A stretch of DNA of 64,000 nucleotides. Origin: Ancylobacter koreensis. GTDB taxonomy: Bacteria > Pseudomonadota > Alphaproteobacteria > Rhizobiales > Xanthobacteraceae. Location of the stretch: the NCBI RefSeq assembly GCF_023016525.1, contig NZ_JALKCG010000004.1, positions 225,492 to 289,491 of the forward strand, read 5' to 3'. The notes below the pieces were generated by a model. That model made no database searches and had not been told where the DNA came from. It saw only the letters and a list, made by a program, of their open reading frames with translations. The position numbers and the translations under genes were made by a program. Positions 17,364-27,627 of this stretch are shown here, one piece after another (positions within the stretch are counted from its first letter, which is position 1; each line of letters starts with the position of its first letter).

Positions 17364-19643
17364 ATGGACTATCCGCTACCGGAGAATGAGGCCGAGCGGC
17401 TCGCCGAGCTTCACGCGCTGGAAATTCTCGGCACGGCGCCGTCGCCCGAACTCGACGGCGTATGCGCCCTCGCGCGGGATATGCTGGACGTTCCCTGCGC
17501 CGCGATCGGGCTGGTGGACCGCGAGAGCCAGTGGTTCAAGGCGACCTCCGGGGTCGACTGGGAAGGCACCTCGCGGACACACTCCTTCAGCACCTGGACG
17601 ATCCTGTCGTCTGACATTTTGGTGGTGCCGGACGCTTCCCGGGATCCCCGCTTCACCAACAACATCTATGTGACCGGCGCGCCGAATATCCGCTTCTACA
17701 TCGGCGCGCCGCTGGCGCTGCGACCGGGCCTCAATATCGGTACTCTCTGCCTGTGGTCGCCGGAGCCGCGCACGCCGAGCCTGGCCGAGATCGAGCGCGT
17801 CGGCCATCTCGCGCGCATCATCGTCGACCAGTTCCGCCTTCACGAAGCGACGCGGCGCACCAAGCGCGATCTCGATCACCGGCGCGTCAGCCAGAGCCTG
17901 CTGGAGATGCAGAGCCGCGAGCTGTGGCGGCGCCAGAGCCTGCTGGCGCAGACCGAGCGCCTCGCCAGGGTCGGCGGCTGGGAGTTCGACGTCGCCACCG
18001 AGCGACTGAACTGGTCGGACGGCGTCTACCGCATCTACGGGCTTACGCCGGGCTTCGCGCCGGACCAGGAGCGCGCGCTGTCGCATTTCCCCCCGGAGGC
18101 GCGCCAGCAGTTCGTGAAGAAATTCAATACCGCCCTGCGCCACCGCGAGGCGTTCGAGATCGAACTGCCCTTCGTCGACGCGCAGGGCAATCACCGCCTC
18201 GTGCGCAAGACATGCCAGGTGGAGACCGACGGCGACACCGTAGTGCGCGCCTTCGGCATATTGCAGGACATCACCGAGCAGAAGGAAGCCGAGCAGCGCA
18301 TGTGGCACATGGCCAATCATGACGCGCTGACCGGCCTTCCCAATCGCGGGCTGATGCGCGAGCGGCTGGAGGTGGCGTTGCGCCGCTCGCGCCGGTCGCA
18401 GCGTTATGTCGGGGTGCTGCTGGTCGATCTCGACCAGTTCAAGGACGTGAACGATTCTCTCGGCCACGATGCCGGCGACGCGCTGCTGGTTGAGGCGGCG
18501 CAACGCCTTTCCGGCTGCATCGGCGATGCCGACATGGTGGCGCGCCTCGGCGGTGACGAGTTCATCGTGCTGCTCACCCGCATGGACAGCCCGACCGACG
18601 CGGCGGTGGCCGCCCAGCACATTCTCTCGGCACTGAGCCTGCCGTTCAACTACAAGCGCACGGCTCTGTCCTGCCGCGGCAGCATCGGCATCGCCGTCGC
18701 GCCCGAGCACGGCACCGATGCCACGACCCTGCTGAAGAATGCCGACATCGCGCTCTACCGCGCCAAGGGCGGCGGGCGCGGCATCGCGGTCGAGTACGAC
18801 ACGCGCATGCAGCAGGCGACCGAGAAGCGCATCCAGCTTTACGCGCGCGTGCGCCTCGCCCTGCGCAATGGCGAGTTCCAGCCCTATTACCAGCCGAAGG
18901 TTTCGCTGCGCACCGGCACCATCGTCGGCTACGAGGCGCTGCTGCGCTGGCGCCACCCGCGCCGGGGGCTGCTCGGGCCGCAGGAGTTCGGCCAGATCTT
19001 CGACGATGCGGACCTCGCCACCATCATCGGCGAACGCCTGCTGGAGGCGACGACGCGCGACATGGCGAACTGGATCGCGCAGGGATGCGATTTCGGCCAT
19101 GTCGCCATCAACGTCACCTCCTCGGAATTCGCGCGCGGCGAACTTCCCGAGCGCGTGCTGGCGGCCCTCGACCGGGCGCGGCTGGCGCGCGAGCGGCTGA
19201 CCATCGAGGTGACGGAGACCGTGTTCCTCGGGCGCGGCACCGACGTGGTGCGCAACAGCCTTCAGGCGCTCAACAGCGCCGGCGTGCGCATCGCACTCGA
19301 CGATTTCGGCACGGGCTACGCATCGCTGTCGCACCTCAAGCAGTTTCCTGTGGATCGCATAAAGATCGACCGCTCCTTCGTGCACGACATCGAGCACGAC
19401 GTCGACGACGCCGCGATCGTGCGCGCGGTCATCCATCTCGGCCAGAGCCTCGGCATCGAGACGGTGGCGGAAGGCGTCGAGACGCCGGCGCAGGCCGCCT
19501 ATTTGCGCGCCAATGGCTGCGATTATGCGCAGGGTTTCCTCTATTCCAAGGCTTTGCCGGCCTCGCGCATTCCCGCCCTGATGCGCGGCTGGGACCCGGC
19601 GGAGGTGATCGGCGACGGGCTGGCCATCGGCGTCGCGAACTGA
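17364..19643 (+). CDS. Sensor protein with GAF, PAS, GGDEF and EAL domains
   Basis: This 759-residue cyclic-di-GMP protein has no membrane segment. Residues ~10-165 form a GAF domain of the type found in cytosolic sensor kinases and cyclases. ~165-205 is a charged helical linker, ~205-310 a PAS domain with PAC motif (FGILQDITEQKEAEQ), ~325-475 a GGDEF domain with an intact RLGGDEF active site, and ~490-745 an EAL domain with YEALLRW, EVTET, DDFGTGYASL and AEGVET. Both the cyclase and phosphodiesterase signatures look competent, so the net direction cannot be predicted. It could control the switch between motility and attachment. It stands alone, and its ligands are unknown. Confidence 0.95.
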   Translation: MDYPLPENEAERLAELHALEILGTAPSPELDGVCALARDMLDVPCAAIGLVDRESQWFKATSGVDWEGTSRTHSFSTWTILSSDILVVPDASRDPRFTNNIYVTGAPNIRFYIGAPLALRPGLNIGTLCLWSPEPRTPSLAEIERVGHLARIIVDQFRLHEATRRTKRDLDHRRVSQSLLEMQSRELWRRQSLLAQTERLARVGGWEFDVATERLNWSDGVYRIYGLTPGFAPDQERALSHFPPEARQQFVKKFNTALRHREAFEIELPFVDAQGNHRLVRKTCQVETDGDTVVRAFGILQDITEQKEAEQRMWHMANHDALTGLPNRGLMRERLEVALRRSRRSQRYVGVLLVDLDQFKDVNDSLGHDAGDALLVEAAQRLSGCIGDADMVARLGGDEFIVLLTRMDSPTDAAVAAQHILSALSLPFNYKRTALSCRGSIGIAVAPEHGTDATTLLKNADIALYRAKGGGRGIAVEYDTRMQQATEKRIQLYARVRLALRNGEFQPYYQPKVSLRTGTIVGYEALLRWRHPRRGLLGPQEFGQIFDDADLATIIGERLLEATTRDMANWIAQGCDFGHVAINVTSSEFARGELPERVLAALDRARLARERLTIEVTETVFLGRGTDVVRNSLQALNSAGVRIALDDFGTGYASLSHLKQFPVDRIKIDRSFVHDIEHDVDDAAIVRAVIHLGQSLGIETVAEGVETPAQAAYLRANGCDYAQGFLYSKALPASRIPALMRGWDPAEVIGDGLAIGVAN

Positions 19644-19733
19644 CCCTCGCGCGGGCCGGGCCTGCAAACCGGACGGATGCACCCGGACGGCGTTCCTCTG
19701 ATATGGTGGAGCGACGTGGAGGGATTCCGCCAG

Positions 19734-21506
19734 ATGACGTCATTGAGTGCGGGCCGGAGCGCGCGCCGCGCGCCGCTCTATTCGAAAGGCGGCCCGCGGA
19801 TTCCCGCCCGAATCGTCGAACTGTTCGACGCCTGCAGCCGGTCTGACCGGCGCGCCAGCCTGTTTCTCGTCGGGCTGTGCCTGCTGGCACTGCTGCCCGG
19901 TTTCTTCAGCATCCCGCCGGTCGACCGCAACGAATCCCGTTTCGCCGAGATTTCCCGCCAGATGGCCGAGACCGGCCAGCTCGGCGAGACGCGGCTCGGC
20001 TGGGAGGTGAAGCGCACCCGGCCGGTCGGCCAGCACTGGATGCAGGCGGCGGTGGTCGCGGTCGCCGATGCGGTGGGCGTGCCCTCGGCCGAACGGCGCA
20101 TCTGGCTCTACCGCCTGCCGACTTTGGCATGCGCCATCGCTGCGGTGCTGTTGACCTTCTGGGCGGCGCTTGCCTTCACCCACCGGCGTGCGGCGCTGCT
20201 GGCGGCGAGCCTGCTGGCCGGCAGCGTGGCGTTCAGCGTCGGCGGACGGCTCGCTTTGCCCGAGATTTCGCTGCTGGCGGCGGTCGCCGCGATGATGGGC
20301 GCTCTGGGGCGGCTCTATCTCGCCGAGCGCCACGGCGACGCGCTGGGCCCGCCGCAGCGCTCCGCCGGCGAGGCACGGCTGGCGCTTATCTTCTGGGCGG
20401 GGCTCGCCTTCGGCCTGTTCACCAAGGGACTGATCGTCCCGATCTACGTGATCCTGCCGCTCGTCGCCATCGCCGCGGTGGACCGTTCGGCCGCATTCCT
20501 GCGCCGTGCCCGTTCCTATGCCGGGCTGGCGATCATCCTGACGGTCGCCGTCGGCTGGTTCCTGCTGCGCCGCTACGGCGCGGTGGACACGCAGGAGGCC
20601 GCCATCGCCCGCACGCTGATCGGCCGCGTGCCGCCGGATTATCCCGGCTTCACCGGCCCGCCGGGCTCCTATTTCCTGCTGTTCTGGGCGATGTTCTGGC
20701 CCGGCGCGCCGCTCGCCGCTCTGGCGGTGCCGATCATCTGGAAGGCGCGGCGCATCGGCGCAGTGCGCTTCCTTCTGGCCTGGGTACTGCCGGCCTGGCT
20801 GGTCTTCGAGCTCTGGCCGGTCAAGCTGCCGGCCTATGTCGGCCCGACGCTGCCGGCCATCGCCGTATTGATCGCCATCGCCGTCGAGCGCGGCGCCATG
20901 GCGCTGGGCAATACGCGCCTCGCCCGGCTGCTCTGGCTGTGGCCGGTCATCGGCGCGGTCATCGCGGTGGCCGCGCTGCTGGGGCTCGCGGTGTTCGATG
21001 GCACGACCAGCCTGCTCGCCTGGCCCTTCCTGCTGCTCGGCTTCTTCGCGCTGGTGACGGCGGCGGGGTCGGTGCGCGACTACGGGACGGAGAAGTCCGC
21101 GCTTCTGGCCATCGCCGGCATGCTGGTCTCGGGCTTCGGGGTGATGCAGCTCGTGCTGCCCGCCATGGACAGCTTCTGGCTCGCGCCGCGTATGGCCGCA
21201 CTGGCGGCGCAGGAGCGCTGCGTCGCGGCGGGCGGGGGCATACAGGTCGCTTCGGCGGGCTACAGCGAGCCGAGCCTGGTCTTCTTGCTGCCGCAGCCTC
21301 CACGCCTGCTGGATGGTGCCGCCGCCGCCGATTTCCTGAAGGAAGGCGGCTGCCGCGTCGCCTTCGTCACCCGTTCCCACGAAGCCCGCTTCGCCCGCCG
21401 GGCGGAGGCGCTCGGCCTGCACATCCAGCGCGGCATCGAGCTGCACGGCTTCGACTATAACGGGCTGCGCGAGCTTCGCATCAGCGCCTATCGCCTTGGC
21501 TCGTGA
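19734..21506 (+). CDS. ArnT-like glycosyltransferase, multi-spanning membrane protein
   Basis: A 590-residue inner-membrane protein of the GT83/ArnT-type family. It has a cytoplasmic N-terminus, then the first periplasmic loop motif PPVDRNESRFAEISRQM with its catalytic acidic residue, about a dozen hydrophobic helices, and a C-terminal soluble domain (from ~ RCVAAGGGIQV onward). Such enzymes transfer a sugar from a polyprenyl-phosphate carrier, often onto lipid A. The acceptor here is unknown. ATG at 19734 is chosen because GGAGGG lies ten bases upstream; an in-frame ATG at 19677 would add 19 residues. Confidence 0.88.
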   Translation: MTSLSAGRSARRAPLYSKGGPRIPARIVELFDACSRSDRRASLFLVGLCLLALLPGFFSIPPVDRNESRFAEISRQMAETGQLGETRLGWEVKRTRPVGQHWMQAAVVAVADAVGVPSAERRIWLYRLPTLACAIAAVLLTFWAALAFTHRRAALLAASLLAGSVAFSVGGRLALPEISLLAAVAAMMGALGRLYLAERHGDALGPPQRSAGEARLALIFWAGLAFGLFTKGLIVPIYVILPLVAIAAVDRSAAFLRRARSYAGLAIILTVAVGWFLLRRYGAVDTQEAAIARTLIGRVPPDYPGFTGPPGSYFLLFWAMFWPGAPLAALAVPIIWKARRIGAVRFLLAWVLPAWLVFELWPVKLPAYVGPTLPAIAVLIAIAVERGAMALGNTRLARLLWLWPVIGAVIAVAALLGLAVFDGTTSLLAWPFLLLGFFALVTAAGSVRDYGTEKSALLAIAGMLVSGFGVMQLVLPAMDSFWLAPRMAALAAQERCVAAGGGIQVASAGYSEPSLVFLLPQPPRLLDGAAAADFLKEGGCRVAFVTRSHEARFARRAEALGLHIQRGIELHGFDYNGLRELRISAYRLGS

Positions 21507-21512
21507 GCCGGC

Positions 21513-22709
21513 TCAGGCTTCGCTCGTCTCCGCCAGGACCGCGAGGCCACGTTCCAGATCGGCGATGAGGTCGGCCGGGTCCTCCAGCCCGATATGCAGG
21601 CGCACGGCCGGCCCGCCCGGTTCCCAGCGCGTGGCGCTGCGGTAATCGCTGCAGTCGAACGGAATGGCGAGGCTCTCGAAGCCGCCCCAGCTGTAGCCGA
21701 GGCCGAACAGGTCGAGGCTGTCGAGGAAGGCGTCCACCGCCGCCTTCGGGGCCGGCTTCAGGATGATGCTGAACAGGCCCGAGGCGCCGGCGAAGTCGCG
21801 CTGCCAGAGGGCGTGGCCGGGATGCTCGGGCAGGGCCGGATGCAGCACGTGCAGCACTTCCGGGCGCTGCGCGAGCCAGCGCGCGACCGTGAGCCCAGAC
21901 TCTTGGTGACGGGCGAGGCGCACCGCCATGGTGCGAAGCCCGCGCGCGCCGAGGAACGCATCCTCCGGCGCCACCGTGATGCCGAGATCGCCATGGGTGA
22001 GCCGGAGCTGCCGTAAGCAGCGCGCATTGGCCGAGACGGTGCCGAGATTGAGGTCCGAATGACCGCTGATGTATTTGGTGCCGGCCTGGATCGAGATGTC
22101 GACGCCGAAGGCATGCGGGCGGAAGAACAGCGGCGTCGCCCAGGTGTTGTCGATCAGCGTGACGATGCCGCGCGCGCTCGCGACCGCCACGATGGCCGGC
22201 ACGTCCTGCATCTCGAAGGATTGCGAGCCGGGCGTCTCCATGTAGATCGCGCGCGTAGTCGGCCGGATCAGTTCCTCGATGCCGGCGCCGATCAGCGGAT
22301 CGTAGTAGGTGGTCTCGACGCCGGCACGCTTCAGCACCGCGTCGCAGACGCGCCGGGTCGGCTGGTAGGCGCTGTCGACCATCAAAAGATGGTCGCCCGC
22401 CTCCAGCACCGAAAGCAGCGCCACGCTAACCGCCGACAGGCCCGAGGGCGTCAACACCACGCCCGCGCCACCCTCGATACGGGTCATGGCCTCTTCCAGC
22501 CCCTCCACCGTCGGATTGCCCCGGCGGCCGTAGGAATAGCGGCCGGTATGGCCTTCGAGATCGGCGACGGTGGGGGACAGCACGGTCGATCCGCGCACGA
22601 TCGGCACGTTCACGAAACCGTCGAAACGCTCGGGATCGCGGCCGGCGTGAACCAGTTCCGTTTCAACCGAGAGGTGGCGTTGGGTTTCGTCTTGCCGTTG
22701 GTCTGCCAT
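21513..22709 (-). CDS. metC: Cystathionine beta-lyase / Cys-Met metabolism PLP enzyme
   Basis: This 398-residue enzyme has the family signatures SYGRRGNPTVEGLEEAM, GLSAVSVALLSVLEAGD and the PLP lysine in AGTKYISGHSD. It begins with HLSVETELVHAGRDP, typical of MetC-like proteins of alphaproteobacteria. It would cleave cystathionine to homocysteine, pyruvate and ammonia in the cytoplasm, though other beta-elimination substrates are possible. ATG at 22709 is preferred over 22745 because a GGAA site precedes it. It is convergent with the upstream glycosyltransferase (6-base gap) and divergent from aapJ. Confidence 0.88.
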   Translation of the reverse strand: MADQRQDETQRHLSVETELVHAGRDPERFDGFVNVPIVRGSTVLSPTVADLEGHTGRYSYGRRGNPTVEGLEEAMTRIEGGAGVVLTPSGLSAVSVALLSVLEAGDHLLMVDSAYQPTRRVCDAVLKRAGVETTYYDPLIGAGIEELIRPTTRAIYMETPGSQSFEMQDVPAIVAVASARGIVTLIDNTWATPLFFRPHAFGVDISIQAGTKYISGHSDLNLGTVSANARCLRQLRLTHGDLGITVAPEDAFLGARGLRTMAVRLARHQESGLTVARWLAQRPEVLHVLHPALPEHPGHALWQRDFAGASGLFSIILKPAPKAAVDAFLDSLDLFGLGYSWGGFESLAIPFDCSDYRSATRWEPGGPAVRLHIGLEDPADLIADLERGLAVLAETSEA

Positions 22710-22903
22710 TCCTGCGCCTGCTCGCCGGGTTCGAAGGGGGGCCATTGGGAAAGCAGTGCCCGCCCGGCGTCAAGCGCTTGACCGGATCGGATTACGGCGT
22801 TCTGATGACCTTGCGTCTGTCGTTTCGGTTGTGCCCGGCGGTCGCTCGCTGGGCCGCGTCAGACGAAGGAAGTAGGAATGATCCGCTCCCTTCCGCGCCT
22901 TAC

Positions 22904-22918
22904 GGCATGCGAATTGCT
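22904..22918 (+). promoter_or_regulatory. Possible sigma-54 promoter of aapJQMP
   Basis: CGGCATG-N4-TTGCT has the obligatory GG and GC doublets exactly ten bases apart (22904-22905, 22916-22917) and a consensus TTGCT -12 element; the -24 element differs from TGGCAC at two positions. Transcription would start near 22929, 66 bases before aapJ. A sigma-70-like TTGACC-N17-TCTGAT near 22788 is an alternative. Control of aap by the Ntr system has been described in Rhizobium. Confidence 0.45.
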
Positions 22919-22994
22919 TTTCACATCGCCCGTGCCGACCGCAGGCCTCGCGGCGGACACGCCAGCTCAAAACCGAATGAAGAAGGCAGCCAAC

Positions 22995-24017
22995 ATGAAA
23001 CGCCTCCTCTCCACGTTCGCCCTCGCGGGGGCCTTCGGGCTGTGCGCCTTTGGCGCGCAGGCCGCGACCAAGCTCGAGCAGGTGAAGGCCAAGGGCTTCG
23101 TCCAGTGCGGCGTCAGCCAGGGTCTCCCGGGCTTCTCCAACCCGGACGACAAGGGAAGCTGGACCGGCCTTGACGTGGACTTCTGCCGCGCCGTCGCTGC
23201 CGCGGTGTTCGGCGATGCCACGAAGGTGAAGTTCACGCCCCTCTCCGCCAAGGACCGCTTCACCGCGCTGCAGTCCGGCGACATCGACGTCCTGTCGCGC
23301 AACACCACCTGGACGATTACCCGCGACACCTCGCTGGGCCTGAACTTCACCGGCGTGACCTACTATGACGGCCAGGGCTTCCTGATCCGCAAGGACAAGA
23401 AGGTGAACTCGGCCCTCGAACTCTCCGGCGCCTCGGTCTGCACCCAGACCGGCACCACCACCGAACAGAACCTCGCCGACTATTTCCGCGCCAACAACAT
23501 GACCTACGAGGTCATCGCCTTCGCCACCAACGACGAAGTGGTCAAGGCCTATGACGCGGGCCGCTGCGACGTGCTCACGACCGACCGCTCGGGCCTTGCC
23601 GGCGAGCGTCTCAAGCTGACCAACCCGGATGACCACGTCGTACTGCCGGAGATCATCTCCAAGGAGCCGCTCGGCCCGGTGGTCGCCCATGGCGACGATC
23701 AGTGGTTCGACATCGTGAAGTGGGTGCTGTTCGCCCAGCTCAACGCCGAGGAACTCGGCCTCACCTCGAAGAACGTCGAGGAGCAGGTCAAGTCCGCCAC
23801 CAACCCCGAGATCAAGCGTCTCGTCGGCACCGAGGGCAAGTTCGGCGAGGGCATGGGCATCGGCAACGACTGGGTCGTGGCCATCGTCAAGCAGGTCGGC
23901 AATTACGGCGAGATGTACGACCGCAATGTCGGCCCCGACACCCCGCTGAAGCTCGCCCGCGGCGTCAACGCGCTGTGGAACAAGGGCGGCCTGCAATACG
24001 CTCCGCCGATCCGCTGA
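22995..24017 (+). CDS. aapJ: General L-amino-acid ABC transporter, binding protein AapJ
   Basis: A 340-residue periplasmic protein with signal peptide MKRLLSTFALAGAFGLCAFGAQA and then ATKLEQVKAKGFVQCGVSQGLPGFS, the characteristic AapJ/BztA opening. It binds a broad range of L-amino acids (glutamate, aspartate and others) for import by AapQMP. ATG at 22995 fits both the signal peptide and the usual family length; longer in-frame starts at 22878 and 22977 would spoil it. A strong terminator-like hairpin follows the stop. Confidence 0.95.
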   Translation: MKRLLSTFALAGAFGLCAFGAQAATKLEQVKAKGFVQCGVSQGLPGFSNPDDKGSWTGLDVDFCRAVAAAVFGDATKVKFTPLSAKDRFTALQSGDIDVLSRNTTWTITRDTSLGLNFTGVTYYDGQGFLIRKDKKVNSALELSGASVCTQTGTTTEQNLADYFRANNMTYEVIAFATNDEVVKAYDAGRCDVLTTDRSGLAGERLKLTNPDDHVVLPEIISKEPLGPVVAHGDDQWFDIVKWVLFAQLNAEELGLTSKNVEEQVKSATNPEIKRLVGTEGKFGEGMGIGNDWVVAIVKQVGNYGEMYDRNVGPDTPLKLARGVNALWNKGGLQYAPPIR

Positions 24018-24028
24018 TCCGTGCATGA

Positions 24029-24060
24029 GGCTCCCGGCACGCGCCGGGAGCCTTTTCTTT
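24029..24060 (+). terminator. Rho-independent terminator after aapJ
   Basis: A perfect 10-bp GC-rich stem (24029-24038 with 24043-24052, ACGC loop) is followed by TTTTCTTT, twelve bases after the aapJ stop. It should stop most transcripts, letting a fraction read through into aapQMP. Confidence 0.88.
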
Positions 24061-24128
24061 CCGGCCAAGCCGACGGCACGTTCGGCACCCGGCACGAGAA
24101 TGGGCCTCGGAAAGAGGCGAGGGGGACT

Positions 24129-25319
24129 ATGTCGGACCTGGCTCACCACGCGCCGGCGCGTGAGAAGACGTCATTCATCAACGACCCCAGAGTGCGCAGC
24201 ATCGGGCTGCAGATCATCGCGCTGATCGTGGTCGTCGTGCTCGGCTGGATGTTCGCGCAGAATGCCCGCGAGAACCTCGCGGCGCAGAAGATCGCCACCG
24301 GCTTCGGCTTTCTCGACAACACCGCCGGCTTCGGCATCAACCAGACGCTGATCCCCTACAGCGAAACCTCGACCTATGGCCGCGCCTTCCTGGTCGGCCT
24401 GCTCAACACCATTCTGGTCGCCGTGGTGGGCATCATACTCGCCACCATCATCGGCTTTCTCGTCGGCATCGGCCGGCTGTCGAAGAACTTCGTCGTGCGG
24501 CTCATCTCGACCGTCTATGTCGAGGTGCTGCGCAACCTGCCGCCGCTGTTCCAGATCCTGTTCTGGTATCTCGCCGTGCTGAGCGCGATGCCGAACCCGC
24601 GCCAGAGCATCAACATCCTCGACGAGGTGTTCATCTCCAACCGCGGCATCATCGTGCCGCGCCCGCTGTTCGGCGAGGGCACCGGCCTCGTGCTGTGGGC
24701 CCTCGGCCTCGCCTTTGTCGCCGCCGTGCTGTTCGGCCACTGGGCGGCCGGGCGGCAGGAGGAGACCGGCCGCCGCCTGCCGGTGCTGTGGGTCAATCTG
24801 GCGCTGCTGATCGGCATCCCTCTCGTGGCGATGATCGTCACCGGCTTCCCGATCAGCTTCGAGCGGCCGGAACTGAAGGGCTTCAACTTCGTCGGCGGCG
24901 TGCGGGTCATCCCGGAATTCGTCGCGCTGACCATCGCGCTCGCCACCTACACCGCCGCCTTCATCGCCGAGAACGTGCGCTCCGGCATCCAGGCGGTGAG
25001 CCATGGGCAGACCGAAGCGGCGCATTCGCTAGGCCTGCGCAACGGCCAGACGCTGCGCCTCGTCATCATCCCGCAGGCGATGCGGGTGATCATTCCCCCG
25101 CTCACCAGCCAGTATCTGAACCTCACGAAGAACTCTTCGCTCGCGGTCGGCATCGGCTATCCCGACCTGGTGGCGGTGTTCGCGGGGACGACGCTGAACC
25201 AGACCGGGCAGGCGATCGAGATCATCGCCATCACCATGGGCGTCTACCTGGTGCTGTCGATCATCACTTCGTTGATCATGAACACCTACAACAAGCGCGT
25301 CGCGCTCGTGGAACGGTGA
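24129..25319 (+). CDS. aapQ: General L-amino-acid ABC transporter permease AapQ
   Basis: A 396-residue HisMQ-type permease. After a cytoplasmic start (MSDLAHHAP) it has a first helix at ~30-50 and a periplasmic segment. The permease core contains FLVGLLNTILVAVVGII, EVLRNLPPLFQILFWY and the ATPase-contact loop SHGQTEAAHSLGLRNGQTLRLVIIPQAMR. ATG at 24129 follows a GAGGGGG site; the upstream in-frame start at 24021 would read through the terminator. It pairs with AapM. Confidence 0.94.
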   Translation: MSDLAHHAPAREKTSFINDPRVRSIGLQIIALIVVVVLGWMFAQNARENLAAQKIATGFGFLDNTAGFGINQTLIPYSETSTYGRAFLVGLLNTILVAVVGIILATIIGFLVGIGRLSKNFVVRLISTVYVEVLRNLPPLFQILFWYLAVLSAMPNPRQSINILDEVFISNRGIIVPRPLFGEGTGLVLWALGLAFVAAVLFGHWAAGRQEETGRRLPVLWVNLALLIGIPLVAMIVTGFPISFERPELKGFNFVGGVRVIPEFVALTIALATYTAAFIAENVRSGIQAVSHGQTEAAHSLGLRNGQTLRLVIIPQAMRVIIPPLTSQYLNLTKNSSLAVGIGYPDLVAVFAGTTLNQTGQAIEIIAITMGVYLVLSIITSLIMNTYNKRVALVER

Positions 25320-25329
25320 GGGCGCGGCC

Positions 25330-26706
25330 ATGAGTTTGACCTTCGACGACGGCACCTTCATCCGCAACGAGATGGTGCAGCCGCTGCCGCCGCCACGCCG
25401 CCAGGTCGGCGCCCTCGGCTGGGTGCGCGAGAACCTGTTCTCCAGCGTGCTCAACACGGTGCTGACCCTTGCCGGCATCGCGCTGGTGGCGCTCATCCTG
25501 CCGCCGCTGGTGCGCTTCATGATCCTCGACGCGGTGTGGACCGGTGAGAACCGCGAGGCCTGCCTGGGGCCTGAGGTCGGCGCCTGCTGGCCCTTCATCA
25601 AGGCGAAGTTCGGCCAGCTCATCTATGGCTTCTACCCCATCGACCAACGCTGGCGGCCCAATATCGTGTTCGCCGCCGGCATCCTGCTCATGGTGCCGCT
25701 GCTGGTGCCGAGCTGGCCGCTGAAGCGGCTGAACTCCTTCCTGTTCTTCGTGATCTATCCGGTCGTCTCCTTCGTGCTGCTGACCGGCGGCAATATCGAC
25801 GCCTCGGCCTTTCTGTTCGAGCATTTCGGGCTCATCCATTCCTTCGTCGGCGACGTGACGATGGCAGGCGTCAACGCGACCTTCTGGGTCGACTACGTGC
25901 TGACCGCCATCGCGGCGGCGGCCTTCGTCGGCGGCCTGCTGGCGCTGCTCGGGGGCAGCGGCACGGGCGCGGCGCGCACCACTCTGTGGGTCTTCCTCGC
26001 CTTCGGCGCGCTCGTGCTCGCCTGGGACATCGACTTCGGCCTGCCCTATGTCGAGACCCGGCAATGGGGCGGCCTGCTGGTGACGCTGGTGATCGCGGTG
26101 ACGGGCATCGTCGCCTCGCTGCCGCTCGGCATCCTGCTGGCGCTCGGCAGGCGTTCGCAAATGCCCATCGTGCGGCTGCTCTGCGTCGTCTTCATCGAGT
26201 TCTGGCGCGGCGTGCCGCTGATCACCGTGCTGTTCTTCGCCACCTACATGCTGCCGCTCTTCCTGCCCTCCGGCACCAATCCGGACGCGCTGCTGCGCGC
26301 GCTGGTGGGCGTGGCGCTGTTCTCGGCGGCCTATATGGCCGAGGTGGTGCGCGGCGGCCTGCAGGCGATCTCCAAGGGCCAGTACGAGGGCGCCATGGCG
26401 ATGGGGCTGACCTGGAGCCAGATGATGCGGCTCATCATCCTGCCGCAGGCGCTCACCCTCGTCATTCCCGGCATCGTGAACAGCTTCATCAGCCTGTTCA
26501 AGGACACGACGCTGGTGCTGATCGTGTCGATCTTCGACTTCCTCGGCCAGTTGCGTGCCTCCTTCACCGATCCCAACTGGGCGACGCCGGTGACGCTCTA
26601 CACGGGCTTCGCCTTCGCGGGCGTCGTCTACTTCCTCTTCTGCTTCGGCATGTCACGCTACTCCCTGTTCGTGGAGCGGCGCCTCAACACATCTCACCGG
26701 CGGTGA
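25330..26706 (+). CDS. aapM: General L-amino-acid ABC transporter permease AapM
   Basis: A 458-residue permease, longer than the ~380-residue AapM proteins I recall. The extra length lies in the N-terminal half, with additional hydrophobic helices between residues ~105 and 240 before the core that begins around [13 protein letters not shown]. Core motifs are present: [17 protein letters not shown] and the EAA-like loop [20 protein letters not shown]. It starts ten bases after aapQ and precedes aapP. It forms the translocation pore with AapQ. Confidence 0.94.
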   Translation: MSLTFDDGTFIRNEMVQPLPPPRRQVGALGWVRENLFSSVLNTVLTLAGIALVALILPPLVRFMILDAVWTGENREACLGPEVGACWPFIKAKFGQLIYGFYPIDQRWRPNIVFAAGILLMVPLLVPSWPLKRLNSFLFFVIYPVVSFVLLTGGNIDASAFLFEHFGLIHSFVGDVTMAGVNATFWVDYVLTAIAAAAFVGGLLALLGGSGTGAARTTLWVFLAFGALVLAWDIDFGLPYVETRQWGGLLVTLVIAVTGIVASLPLGILLALGRRSQMPIVRLLCVVFIEFWRGVPLITVLFFATYMLPLFLPSGTNPDALLRALVGVALFSAAYMAEVVRGGLQAISKGQYEGAMAMGLTWSQMMRLIILPQALTLVIPGIVNSFISLFKDTTLVLIVSIFDFLGQLRASFTDPNWATPVTLYTGFAFAGVVYFLFCFGMSRYSLFVERRLNTSHRR

Positions 26707-26720
26707 CGGAGACCCTGCCC

Positions 26721-27518
26721 ATGTCCGATACACATTCGATCGTTCCCAGCGACGAGCTCCCCGCCGTGCACACCGCCCCGAGCCGGGAGGTCGCCGTCGA
26801 GCTGGTCGGCGTGCACAAATGGTACGGCGAGTTCCACGTGCTCAAGGACATCAACCTGCGTGTCCAGCGCGGCGAGCGCATCGTCATCTGCGGGCCCTCG
26901 GGCTCGGGAAAGTCGACCATGATCCGCTGCATCAACCGGCTGGAGGAGCACCAGCAGGGCACCATCGTCGTCGACGGCATCGAGCTGACCAACGACCTCA
27001 AGCGGATCGACGAGATCCGCCGCGAGGTCGGCATGTGCTTCCAGCACTTCAACCTGTTTCCGCACCTCACCATCCTCGAGAACTGCACGCTGGCGCCGAT
27101 CTGGGTGCGCAAGATGCCCAAGCGCGAGGCCGAGGAACTGGCGATGCACTTCCTCCGGAAGGTGAAGATCCCGGAGCAGGCCAACAAATATCCCGGCCAG
27201 CTCTCCGGCGGCCAGCAGCAGCGCGTCGCCATCGCCCGCGCCCTGTGCATGAAGCCGAAGATCATGCTGTTCGACGAGCCGACCTCCGCCCTCGACCCGG
27301 AAATGGTCAAGGAGGTTCTGGAGACCATGGTGAGCCTCGCGGAGGAGGGCATGACCATGCTGTGCGTGACCCACGAGATGGGCTTCGCGCGGCAGGTGGC
27401 GAACCGGGTCATCTTCATGGATGCCGGCCAGATCATTGAGGCGAACGAGCCCAACGCGTTCTTCTCGAACCCGCAGCACGAGCGCACCAAGCTGTTCCTG
27501 AGCCAGATCCTGCACTGA
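26721..27518 (+). CDS. aapP: General L-amino-acid ABC transporter ATPase AapP
   Basis: A 265-residue ATPase with Walker [15 protein letters not shown]-loop [12 protein letters not shown], signature [15 protein letters not shown], Walker [15 protein letters not shown] and H-loop VTHEMGF. It is the GlnQ/AapP type that energises polar amino-acid importers. ATG at 26721 lies 14 bases after aapM. The first ~25 residues ([17 protein letters not shown]) are a non-conserved extension. A hairpin terminator follows 38 bases after the stop and closes the operon. Confidence 0.96.
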   Translation: MSDTHSIVPSDELPAVHTAPSREVAVELVGVHKWYGEFHVLKDINLRVQRGERIVICGPSGSGKSTMIRCINRLEEHQQGTIVVDGIELTNDLKRIDEIRREVGMCFQHFNLFPHLTILENCTLAPIWVRKMPKREAEELAMHFLRKVKIPEQANKYPGQLSGGQQQRVAIARALCMKPKIMLFDEPTSALDPEMVKEVLETMVSLAEEGMTMLCVTHEMGFARQVANRVIFMDAGQIIEANEPNAFFSNPQHERTKLFLSQILH

Positions 27519-27555
27519 GCGGTCCACGGGCGGTCGACCGACACCGCGAAAGACG

Positions 27556-27594
27556 ACGGCCGGAGCGGGCGTCCGCTCCGGCCGTTCTCATTTC
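27556..27594 (+). terminator. Terminator after aapP
   Basis: A 13-bp perfect stem (27556-27568 with 27573-27585, GCGT loop) is followed by a T-rich TCTCATTT. It lies between the aap operon and the minus-strand sulfurtransferase gene and may serve both directions weakly. Confidence 0.75.
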
Positions 27595-27627
27595 AGCGCA
27601 ATGGCCTCCCGGAGCCCGCAGATCGCC

